From: Planctomycetota bacterium
GTDB taxonomy: Bacteria > Planctomycetota > E44-bin39
Length of the DNA stretch: 38,098 nucleotides
Direction of reading: 5' to 3'
Assembly (NCBI GenBank): GCA_004376375.1
Contig: SOJX01000155.1
Location: 1 to 38,098, forward strand
The notes under the pieces were generated by a model. That model was not told the origin of the DNA. It did no database searches and was given only the letters and a program-made list of their open reading frames with translations. Numbering within the stretch: position 1 is the stretch's first letter; every line of letters starts with the position of its first letter. Positions 16,681 through 25,600 of this stretch are shown piece after piece. Made by a program: the position numbers and the translations under genes.

Positions 16681-16708
16681 ACAAGACATTGTCTTGTATT
16701 CAAGACAA
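16681..16708. promoter_or_regulatory. Nested inverted repeats, candidate activator-binding sites (locus 2)
   Basis: Two overlapping perfect inverted repeats occupy this stretch: ACAAGACA/TGTCTTGT with a 1-bp spacer (16681-16697), and TTGTCTTG/CAAGACAA with a 4-bp spacer (16689-16708). They lie about 110-140 bp upstream of the sigma54-type element, just after the kinase-activator stop. A U-tract expected of an intrinsic terminator is absent on the coding strand, so an operator is favoured, though some hairpin role is possible. Confidence 0.5.
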
Positions 16709-16709
16709 G

Positions 16710-19700
16710 CTAATTCCTTTTGATTCCGAGCTTGTCGCAGCGCGCGTAAAGCCAGGACCTGTGGATTCCAAGACGTTTCGCGGCTTCCGAGAAATTATAT
16801 TCTACTTCCACGAGTGCTGAGATGATTATCTCTTTCTCAATCCTATCCCGCGCCTGCTTTATTGTCTCTCCGTGCAGAAGCCAGGGCGCGGCAGTCGGTA
16901 CCTGAGCCTTCAGGGACACGCGTGATATCTGATCCGGCATGATGACATCACCGGAGGCGAGGGCAACGGCCTGCCGGAGGCGGTTCTCCAGTTCGCGGAC
17001 GTTGCCGGGAAAGTTATCGGCTTCGAGAAGTTTCATCGCTTCCTTGTCGAGGCATGCCGGCTTTTCTCCAGTCTCCTTCGCCATCAGGTCCAGGAAATGC
17101 TCAACAAGAAGAGGGATGTCTTCCCGCCTCTCACGCAGCGGTGGTAGCTCGATGCGGACAACGTTGATTCGGTAGAAAAGGTCTTCGCGGAAAAGGCCGT
17201 CCTCTACAAGCTTCTCAAGCGGCGTATTGGCCGAGCAGACCAGGCGGATATCGACCGGGACGGGTATCGGAGCGCCGATCCGCCGGACTTCGCGCTCTTC
17301 TATAACGCGGAGCAGTTTCACCTGCATCTCGGGCGGCATGGAGCCGATCTCATCCAGGAAAAGAGTACCGCTGCTCGCTGATTCAATAAGTCCCGCCTTA
17401 TCGTACACCGCGCCCGTAAAGGCGCCCTTGACGTGCCCGAAAAGTTCACTTTCGAGTAGAGACTCGGTCATTGCACCGCAGTTTATCGAGATGAAAGGCG
17501 CGTCTCTGCGGTTGCCGTTATAGTGCAGCGCCTTTGCAACAAGCTCCTTCCCGGTTCCCGTTTCGCCGTATATGTAAACCGTCAGGTTCGTATCGGTCAC
17601 CGAATCCAGGGTGCGGAAAAGCTCCTGCATCGGCTTAGAACGCCCAATAATATTCGTGTATGCATAGCGGGTGCGCACCTCGCTCTGAAGTGAACGAAGA
17701 GTCTTTTTTAGGTTATCCTGTTCGATGGCGCGGATGATGATGGGCGCTATGCGCTCCGAAAACGCTTCGATAAGGGCAAGATCTTCCTCAGTGAACCTTC
17801 GAGTGAGCGATATGGAGTCAATGTAAACCACGCCGATCGCGCGGCCTTCATGGATAATCGGCACGGTGAGCACGGAACTCAGGCCGAGAGTTATTATACT
17901 CTTTGCATTGCGAAGAGACTCTTCCAGGCTGGTATCCACTACCAGCCTTGGCTTGCAGGTGCGTATCGTTTCTTTTACCATCGTGTGGCTGGTTTCGTAT
18001 TCGGGGGAGGTAATTTCCTCGTCCCGAACGTTACGCGCCGCAAGATGCTTCAGACTACCGCCGTCATCGACAAGTATGATGAAGCCGCGTTCCGCTCCGG
18101 TGGCATCGAGCACCATGCCGAGTGCAAGGGACAGGAGCTCCTGGACCTCGAGATTAGCCGTCGCCATCCGGCTGACCATGCCGAGAAGAATGAAAGCCTC
18201 GCGGGTCAGGTTGCGCTCATCCATGCCGGCGGCGTCAAGCATTCCCTTCTTCATCTTAAAATCCTCGAAACTCGTTTTGACACTGACCGGCTCAGGCGGG
18301 CCCGGTTCCCGACTCTCCAGAAGTTCCTTCAGAGTATTCAACGGACGGTAAAAAGGCGAGGAGCGCAGGCCTTTCTTTTCATATTCACCGGGCAAAGCTG
18401 CTGCAATCTTTTCAAAAGTCTCTTCCGCTTCCGAAATGTAAAGTGTTGACGATTTCGTGTCATCATCGGCGACGGCGCATGCAGCCGCAGTCAGAACTGC
18501 CTGAAATGTGAGCGGCGCGAGTTCCGCCTGGCGTGCGCTCTTCAGGGCTTCGGCGGCGTCTTTACCTGCCTGCGACGTTTCGCCGGTTTCCGCGGCACAC
18601 CTTGAATTCAGTATTTCGGAGCGTATACGCTCCGGAACGCTCAAACGCTCCCAGTCGAGCTTGTTAAAGATTTTCTTTGCAGCCGCAACCTTGCCGGCGG
18701 CAAGGAGCGCTTCCGCTTCCGCCAGCTCTATATTCATCTGGGCGTTCGCATGCACTCCTATCTTTCGCGCCTGCTTTATGAGTTCGAGGGCCGTATCGCT
18801 TTCGCCTTTCAGCGTTGAGATTCGCGCCGACAGCACCAGTGTCCTTAGAAACCCGACGGGATCGTCGCCTTCGGCAAGCGAGCGGGACGCTGCCAGGTCT
18901 TTTTCCGCTGCGGCCGGGTCGCCGCACAGGAATGCGAGCACAAAGGCTCTCTCGCAGAGGGAAGTGATTTCCGTGTCTCTGGAATCCGTCCTGCGGGCCA
19001 GCTGGAGCGCTTCGTCTATGTCTGCCAGCGCGGCCTGCGCGTTCCCGATAATACCATAGGCCCATCCGCGGGACAGGAGTACGGATTTTGCGAGGTAGGT
19101 GCTCGAAGTCTTCCGCGTTACTTCCATGGCCTGTTCGAAAAGGGAAAGAGCCTCCTTTGTCCGGCCCAGGGCGAAATGTGCGTTGGCCGAATTCGTAATC
19201 GACGCGCCGCGGCCCACTTCATCGCCCAACACCTGGAAGAGGCGTTTGGCCGCGGTATGTGCGTCCAGGGCTTTCTCGTACTCGCCGATATCGATGAGAA
19301 CGGTGCCGAGGTTCGCCTGCGCGTAACCCACGCCCAGGAGTCGGCCTTTTTCCTCCTCCATCCTGAGGGTCTGCCGGTACTGCTCGAGAGCTTTATGAGG
19401 TTTTCCCTGATACGAAAGGACGGCCCCCAGCAGAAGGTGGAGGCTGATGTAAAGCCGCTCGGCGGATTTGCGCTTCAGCATAAGGCGGATGCGCCGGGAT
19501 GCGTCAACATATCTTCCGCTGTGTAGATCAAGCATCGCAAGGCGGTAATCAAGCAGATTCATTTCCTCCGTATCCTTGCGGGAAGCGAAAATACCGCGCG
19601 CCTGTGAAATCAGCTTTCGCGCTTTTTTCATATCGCCTTTATATTCCGCGATCTGCGCGATCTCGGAGAGTACAATCGCGCGCGCGCGCGAGTCGCCTGT

Positions 19701-22067
19701 GGCTCCGAGCTTTTTCTCGGCCTTCTTCGTGAGTTTCTCCGCTTTCTCCATTGTCCCGGAGTTCCGATAGGTGGAAACGGCGCATGAAACGATTCCGGCG
19801 GCACAGTCGGGATACTTCCACAGGGAATCGTGCTCGGCGGCCTTGATACACTCGATTACTTTATCGAGCTTGCCGCTCTGGAAGTAAATTCTTGTCAGCC
19901 TCTGAAGCGCTTTGAACCATTCTTCGGTGTGTGTGGGCAGGCGCCTGCGAAGAGCTTCAAACAGTTTAATGACCGTTGACATGGCGGCAGTCCGCTCGGC
20001 ACTCTCAACCGCATCCCAGAGCAGGGGTATAAGTCTGCTTTCATCGATATCGGCCATCTCCGCATGAAGTGCGCGCTCCATGATATCGGCGTCGGCTTTA
20101 TCAAGATGCAAATAAATTCGCTCGTGCACGGTTCGACGGCGTTCAGGCGGAACCGCATTAAGGATAACTTCCGTCATACCGCCGCTCGTGAAAACATGAT
20201 TGCTTTCTTCATCGGAATAAAGCAGACGGCGCGACAGGAGCTGCTCGACAGCGCCTGCACATGCTTCGACCGGTATTCCGACCGCTCCGCTCAATAGTCC
20301 GAAATCCGCCGCTCGACCTATGCAGGCCAGAGCTTCGACAACTGTGCGCTCGTTATCTGAAAGGGTTTCCACCCGCTTCAGGAGCGCTTCCTCGCCGGCG
20401 GCGGGCAGTTTAAAGTCGGAAATCGCTGCACTTGCGCGCCATTTACCGGCCTCGTAGAATAGGAATCCCGATTCAAAAAGCTGTTGAGCGACCTGTTCGA
20501 TGATAAGGGGGTTGCCGCCCGCCGTATCGAGTACTGCCCTTGTCACCTGCTTCGGCAATTCCGCACCGCCGAGCATGGAGGAAAGCAGCTTTTCTCCTGC
20601 GTTTTTCGAAAGCGGGTCAAGCGCGATTACCCGGCAAAGCCTGCGCTCTTTCATGCGCTCGATAAATGCAGGCACAGTCTTCGCCGATGCGGCTTCCATG
20701 TTGCAGCCGCAGATTACAAGCAGGGCGACTCTTTCGCCTTCCTGCCGCTTCAGCCAGAGCATCTGCGCCAGATACTCGAGGAGCGCAAGGGCATCTTCCT
20801 CGGCCTCCTCCATATTGTCGATTGAAATCATCAGGGGTCGCCGCGTTGCCACTTCCATGAGGAGAAGAGCAGTCTCGTGAATGATCCTGCCGCGCTCCTC
20901 CACTCTTACACCCTTCGTTTTATCTGTGAGAGCGCCAACAGTTGATACAAATTTCTCTACGATTTCTTTCGGCAATGTGCCAGAGATACTGCGCATTACG
21001 TCCGAAAAAGGACCGAACGGCCTGTTCTGGGAGGGCATGCACCTCGCACGTACGAGAAAGGCGCCGCCCAACTGCGAGTAATATCCAATTTCCTGCATGA
21101 GGCGGCTTTTGCCGATACCTGTTTCGCCCGTGATGAACCGGACGGAAGGACCTTCAAACCCCTCCCTGAGTGAATCGATAAGGGATTGGAACTCCTTGAG
21201 CTCCTTATCGCGACCGACAAAACCGCCGCTCAGCAGGTATGCCATCGCGGTTTCGGCTGTCTCTTCTTCAAGCGAAATACTCATCGCCTGCGAGAGCGTG
21301 CGGTTCACTTCACCCGCGGTATGGTATCGCGCAGCGGGCTCGCGTTCGAGGAGGCGCAGGACAATACGCTCAAGCTCGACCGGCACGTCTTTTTCAAACT
21401 TCCGCGGCGGTTCGGGCTCGGATGTGGCCTGTGTCCTCAGGAGTTCAAGCACTGAATCGCTCTCAAATGGACGCCTGCCGGTAAGTGCTTGGTAAGTAAC
21501 AACACCCAGCGAATAAAGATCGGAGCGTGGATCACCCAGTTCTCCACGGACTACTTCGGGAGCGGCGTAGCCAATCGTGCCGCGCATGGCCCCGGACACC
21601 GGTGTCTTTGTTGTCGCCAAGCCAAAATCTATCAGTTTGGCGATGCCTTCTTTATTAATAATGATATTACCCGGTTTCACATCGTAGTGGATTACGCCGC
21701 GGGAATGGATATGCTGAAGCGCTCGAAGAAGCTGCGCGAAGAGGCGGGATTTATCTGCGTAATCCAGTTTCTTGCAGGCCTTGATTATGTCTTTACCTTC
21801 AACGTATTCGGATGTGTAAAACCAGAAGCCTGACTCCTCGTCGAAGCCGAAATCATAGACCCGTGCGATGTTTGGATGTTTAAGTTTGGTGAGAATAGAA
21901 AACTCGTGCCGCATCAGCTCGAGATGCCGTGCGCCCGGGGCCTCAAGCAGTTTCAGCGCAAGCTTCCTGTTATCTTCCAGCTTATCCTCTACAAGATAAA
22001 CTTTCCCCGCCGCTCCCTCACCAAGAAGCTTTTCGATTTTATAACGACTGGCAACGATCTCTGGCAA
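16710..22067 (-). CDS. Ser/Thr kinase-NTPase-TPR-GAF-sigma54 activator fusion (copy 2)
   Basis: This 1785-residue paralogue of the regulator at 1660 has the same five modules. The kinase has GEGAAGKV, ALKLL, non-RD HYDVKPGN and DFG. The NTPase has GETGIGKS (314-321), followed by TPR-like repeats (about 690-1235) and a GAF domain starting near 1300. The sigma54 AAA+ domain has GETGTGKE, GAFTGA (1548-1553) and TLFLDE. The C-terminal HTH (NFSEAAKRLGIHRSWLYARCDKLGI) differs clearly from copy 1 in the recognition helix, so it should bind other sites. The kinase part is almost identical to copy 1, the middle less so. TTG at 22067 is the start, 4 nt after GAGGT. It sits directly upstream of the lipoprotein run on the same strand, with 220 bp between them that hold the inverted repeats and the sigma54-type element. 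Confidence 0.93.
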   Translation of the reverse strand: MPEIVASRYKIEKLLGEGAAGKVYLVEDKLEDNRKLALKLLEAPGARHLELMRHEFSILTKLKHPNIARVYDFGFDEESGFWFYTSEYVEGKDIIKACKKLDYADKSRLFAQLLRALQHIHSRGVIHYDVKPGNIIINKEGIAKLIDFGLATTKTPVSGAMRGTIGYAAPEVVRGELGDPRSDLYSLGVVTYQALTGRRPFESDSVLELLRTQATSEPEPPRKFEKDVPVELERIVLRLLEREPAARYHTAGEVNRTLSQAMSISLEEETAETAMAYLLSGGFVGRDKELKEFQSLIDSLREGFEGPSVRFITGETGIGKSRLMQEIGYYSQLGGAFLVRARCMPSQNRPFGPFSDVMRSISGTLPKEIVEKFVSTVGALTDKTKGVRVEERGRIIHETALLLMEVATRRPLMISIDNMEEAEEDALALLEYLAQMLWLKRQEGERVALLVICGCNMEAASAKTVPAFIERMKERRLCRVIALDPLSKNAGEKLLSSMLGGAELPKQVTRAVLDTAGGNPLIIEQVAQQLFESGFLFYEAGKWRASAAISDFKLPAAGEEALLKRVETLSDNERTVVEALACIGRAADFGLLSGAVGIPVEACAGAVEQLLSRRLLYSDEESNHVFTSGGMTEVILNAVPPERRRTVHERIYLHLDKADADIMERALHAEMADIDESRLIPLLWDAVESAERTAAMSTVIKLFEALRRRLPTHTEEWFKALQRLTRIYFQSGKLDKVIECIKAAEHDSLWKYPDCAAGIVSCAVSTYRNSGTMEKAEKLTKKAEKKLGATGDSRARAIVLSEIAQIAEYKGDMKKARKLISQARGIFASRKDTEEMNLLDYRLAMLDLHSGRYVDASRRIRLMLKRKSAERLYISLHLLLGAVLSYQGKPHKALEQYRQTLRMEEEKGRLLGVGYAQANLGTVLIDIGEYEKALDAHTAAKRLFQVLGDEVGRGASITNSANAHFALGRTKEALSLFEQAMEVTRKTSSTYLAKSVLLSRGWAYGIIGNAQAALADIDEALQLARRTDSRDTEITSLCERAFVLAFLCGDPAAAEKDLAASRSLAEGDDPVGFLRTLVLSARISTLKGESDTALELIKQARKIGVHANAQMNIELAEAEALLAAGKVAAAKKIFNKLDWERLSVPERIRSEILNSRCAAETGETSQAGKDAAEALKSARQAELAPLTFQAVLTAAACAVADDDTKSSTLYISEAEETFEKIAAALPGEYEKKGLRSSPFYRPLNTLKELLESREPGPPEPVSVKTSFEDFKMKKGMLDAAGMDERNLTREAFILLGMVSRMATANLEVQELLSLALGMVLDATGAERGFIILVDDGGSLKHLAARNVRDEEITSPEYETSHTMVKETIRTCKPRLVVDTSLEESLRNAKSIITLGLSSVLTVPIIHEGRAIGVVYIDSISLTRRFTEEDLALIEAFSERIAPIIIRAIEQDNLKKTLRSLQSEVRTRYAYTNIIGRSKPMQELFRTLDSVTDTNLTVYIYGETGTGKELVAKALHYNGNRRDAPFISINCGAMTESLLESELFGHVKGAFTGAVYDKAGLIESASSGTLFLDEIGSMPPEMQVKLLRVIEEREVRRIGAPIPVPVDIRLVCSANTPLEKLVEDGLFREDLFYRINVVRIELPPLRERREDIPLLVEHFLDLMAKETGEKPACLDKEAMKLLEADNFPGNVRELENRLRQAVALASGDVIMPDQISRVSLKAQVPTAAPWLLHGETIKQARDRIEKEIIISALVEVEYNFSEAAKRLGIHRSWLYARCDKLGIKRN

Positions 22068-22270
22068 AGCTACCTCACTAATTCCATTGCAAAGTACATT
22101 CTATTACAACCGGATTCAAGCCAAAAAGCTCCGAAACTAAGAGATAATCCATTTCTAAGTTAATATCACTGATATGCTTATACCCAAACCGGCGATCTAC
22201 TAAGACCTCTAGACTTTAAGCTGGTGATCCCAGATAATCATTGCGGAAATTAGCCGAGTTACCCTTTTCA

Positions 22271-22301
22271 CTTGCCATTAGCTTGCCGGGTTTAGTTGCC
22301 A
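22271..22301 (+). repeat. Clustered TTGCC motifs near tRNA-Val (arm-site-like)
   Basis: CTTGCCA (22271-22277), CTTGCCG (22282-22288) and GTTGCCA (22295-22301) follow one another at 11-13 bp. The first two have the same 11-bp phase as the motif pairs ending the 98-bp repeats. A TGCA-rich block follows (22303-22365), including TGCATC/GATGCA. This would fit the second arm of an attachment site whose core is in the tRNA about 190 bp to the right. No gene is seen in 22068-22440. Confidence 0.45.
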
Positions 22302-22383
22302 TTGGCTGCAGCTGGCTGCAGTTGGATGCATCTCGATGCAGGAAAACTGCATTAATTGATAAACTTTGTCACCTGCTTAGAGC

Positions 22384-22421
22384 ATAAAAAGAAACAACTT
22401 TCTGCATGTTCCTGCAGAAAG
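22384..22421 (-). terminator. Intrinsic terminator of tRNA-Val
   Basis: On the minus strand a perfect 9-bp stem, CTTTCTGCA/TGCAGAAAG with a 6-nt loop (22398-22421), is followed by TTGTTTCTTTTT. It begins 20 bp beyond the tRNA 3' end. Confidence 0.75.
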
Positions 22422-22440
22422 CTGCGTCTCAATTCACTCG

Positions 22441-22514
22441 TGGGCGATATTGGACTCGAACCAATGACCCCCAGCTTGTCGAGCTGGTGCTCTAGCCAAC
22501 TGAGCTAATCGCCC
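22441..22514 (-). tRNA. tRNA-Val(GAC)
   Basis: The 74-nt sequence folds as a cloverleaf. The acceptor GGGCGAT/ATCGCCC is followed by discriminator A. The D arm reads AGCTCAGTTGGCTAGAGC, the anticodon stem CCAGC/GCTGG encloses loop TCGACAA (anticodon GAC), and the T loop is GGTTCGAGTCC. CCA is not encoded. A matched promoter lies upstream and a terminator downstream. Confidence 0.97.
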
Positions 22515-22543
22515 GGATTGTCTGCCCGTCAGCGGCGAAATCT

Positions 22544-22572
22544 ATATTAACATGTAACGGGTTGCCTGTCAA
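22544..22572 (-). promoter_or_regulatory. Sigma70-type promoter of tRNA-Val
   Basis: TTGACA (22567-22572 on the minus strand) is separated by 17 bp from TAATAT (22544-22549). Transcription would start about 25 nt before the mature tRNA 5' end. Confidence 0.75.
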
Positions 22573-22652
22573 GACTCTACTGCGATTCCAGGGGCAGCGC
22601 GGCGGCGCGGCGGAGATACGAAGAACAGGTATTGCAATTGCCGGGCCCGATA

Positions 22653-25600
22653 TCAATCCGCGATGAGTTTTTTGAACTCCGGGTTGTCGTGCAGCGGTTT
22701 GAATGCCGGGTTATTGCGGGCATCTTCTTTCAGGTTGTGGTTATTATCGTATTCAATCGCCTTCGCGAGCGCTTTCAGGGCTTCTTCCAGGTTGCCCTTG
22801 GCGACGTATGCTTTTGCCATATTGAACCAGGCGAGGTCGAAACGCTCTACCCTTTCGATAATTTTTTTGCAGTCTTCTATCGCACCGTCGTAGTCCTTTT
22901 TCTTCATCTTGGAGACCGCGCGGTTGTTGAGGGCATCGTTGCGGTTAGGATCCAGCTCGATTGCTTTGTTGTAATCTGCAATTGCGCCGTCTTCATCCCC
23001 TTTTACTGATTTTGCCATACCTCTGGTTACGTATATGCCGGCATTATTGGGGTTCAGTTTAATGGATTTGTCGCAATCTTCGATGGCACCGTCGGGGTCG
23101 TTTTGATATTTTGCGGTAGCCCTGCGCTCGTAAGCCAGCCAGTTTTTGGGGTCGAGTTCAATGGCGCTATTCAAGTCCTCAATCGAGACTTTGACTTTGC
23201 CTTGCAGACGATATACTAATGCACGGTCCACAAAGGCCTGAGTGAACTTTGGGTCCAGGAAGATGGCTCTTGTAAAGTCGTTTATTGCTCGCTCAAGATT
23301 CCCTATCTGCCTTTCTATTCTTCCACGGTTATGGTAAAGGTTTGGGCGTTTCGGGTCTATTCCAATCGCGGTTGTGAGGTCTTCAATGGCTCCCGTGGGA
23401 TTGCCGAGCTTTTGTCTTGCCGATGCCCGGTTGTTATAAGCGGTAATAAAGTTGGGATCAAGTTTGATGGCCTCGTTATAGTCCATAATCGCGTCAAGGA
23501 TTCTGCCTGCACTTTCCTTGGCAAGACCTCTGTTTGCATATGCCCCAGGGTAATTCGGAAACAATTCAATGGCTTTGGTGTAGTCTTCTATCGCCCCTTC
23601 ATGATCCCCCATCTCGGCTTTCGCGCTGGCCCGGTTATTGTGAGCTTCGACCGCGTTGGGGTCTATCTCGATTACTTTCGTGAAAGCCCTGATTGCCGCG
23701 GGCAGGTCCCCCACCTTAACATAATCGCGGCCAAGTCTGTCCCAGTAATCCGGGTCGTCCGACTTGCTCAAAGTCTTTTCGTTCATGTCGGGCAGGTCTT
23801 TCAGCAGTTTCCTGTAGACGAGAGTCGTTCTGCTCCAGAAGTTTCCGGATTTCCCCATTTTTCCTCTGATCTCACTCATTCTCTCTTTTGCAGAATCGTC
23901 GCCGATGTTTCCAACTGCATCGGCTAGTTTTACCATAAACGTAAGATCCTCCAGCTTTCTCCTTGCCGGGTGGACGAGATAGAGCTTTGCCGCCCACTCC
24001 TCCAGCTTGTCCAGGATCGGCGAGACTCCTTTTTTATTTCCGATTCTTCCCAGAGATTCCGCGGCAAGCATTACCGCTCTCTGGGAATCGCTGTCAAGGC
24101 TTTTGATCAGATCGTCGACAATGCCTTCTTCCTGCATCCTGGTGATTTCAAACAGGAAATCGCTGTATTGACCGGCCTCCTCGTTTCCTTCCTCCAGGAT
24201 GCCCATTATCTCTTTTACGCGGGCGCGGTTTGCCTTGAGGGTGGCGGTGCGTTTTTCCTCGACGAACTTTTTCAGGAGTTTCCGGTCGTCCTCGCTGATG
24301 GCTTCCCCGGCCATGTAATCGGCCAGCATGAAGTCCCCGGAGGCACAGGCGAGCTCCGCCAGCCGCTCGACGACTTTGTGCTTGTATTCCCTCGTCCTTT
24401 CGTGCTCGGGGTCGAGCGCAAGGGCGAAGTTGAACTCTGAAAGCGAGTTCAGGCATACCTGCATTTTGCTTTTTATGGATTGCAGTTCCGGCTTGTCGAC
24501 GTTGAACTTGTCCGGGTCAAGTTCACCTGCGATATTTCCATCTTCGAGGATTGTTATTCCTTTTTTCAGATGAAGATGAACCATGTCCTGTTTCCGTTCT
24601 CTTTGTAGCGCGATGCTGGCCTTTTCGACGACTTTTCTTGCCTCGGAATTCTCTCCCAGGACGGTCAACGCCGCGAACGCTTTTGCCGAGGCGCTCTCGT
24701 ATTCTTCTTCTTCGAGAAACTCCTTTGCAGCGGTAAGGTTCGATTTCGCCTCGTTGATGCGGTCCCGCCCCGCCTTCACGGACATCAGCACGATTCCGAG
24801 AGTCAGCGCGACAATGGCGGCCGTCGCGCCCCCGACTATCGCCTTGTTGCGCTTTATCCATTTCCAGGCGACCTCGATAATGTTGTATTCCACTTCCTTC
24901 AGTACGCGGCCGGCCATGTAGGCCTCGATTTCGGATTTCAGGGCCCGCACGTCTTTGTATCTTTCCGAGCGCTTGCGCGCGAGGCATTTCATCGCGACCT
25001 CGGACAGTTCGCGGGAAATATTTCTTGCAGGCGCGCGCTGCTCGGGCGACGCCGGTGTCTTTCGCTTGACCTGCTCGATAATTTCCAGGGCCGAATTGCC
25101 GGTATAGGGAGTCTGCAGGGTGAGTATCTCATACAGGATGGCGCCGAGCGAATAGACGTCCGAGCGCTGGTCCATTTTATCAAGGTGTCCGCGGGCCTGC
25201 TCGGGGGACATGAACGCCGGCGTTCCCATTACCGTGCCGTCCAGGGTCTTCAGCCTGCCTTTCGTCGCTTCCTTTGACAGGGCGACGCTTTCGCGATGGA
25301 CGTCGTCCTCGCCCAGAATTTTTGCGAGCCCCCAGTCCATTACGAGCACCTCGCCGTAATCCCCGACCATTATATTCTCGGGCTTGAGGTCCCGGTGGAT
25401 GACGTCGCGCGAATGCGCGAAAGCGACCGCGTCGCAGATGCTGACGAAAATATTCAGAAGCCTCGCAGTCGTAAATTCCTTGATCGCCTTGGTTTTTTTC
25501 CGCCGCAGGCCTCTGAGGATATCCGCCAGCGAGCGGCCTCTTACCATCTTCATCGTGAAATAGGCGCCGCCGCTCGGGTCCAGGCCGAGTTCGTGGACCG

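Noticed and set aside
1660..22067. Defence-system (STAND NTPase) interpretation of the giant regulators
   Set aside because: An NTPase is present, but the intact GAFTGA and Fis HTH, and the sigma54-type promoters next door, fit a transcription activator better; no nuclease or other killing domain is in the chain.
9360..22514. Active prophage or integrative element
   Set aside because: No integrase, phage structural, replication or conjugation gene is present; only attachment-like repeats remain.
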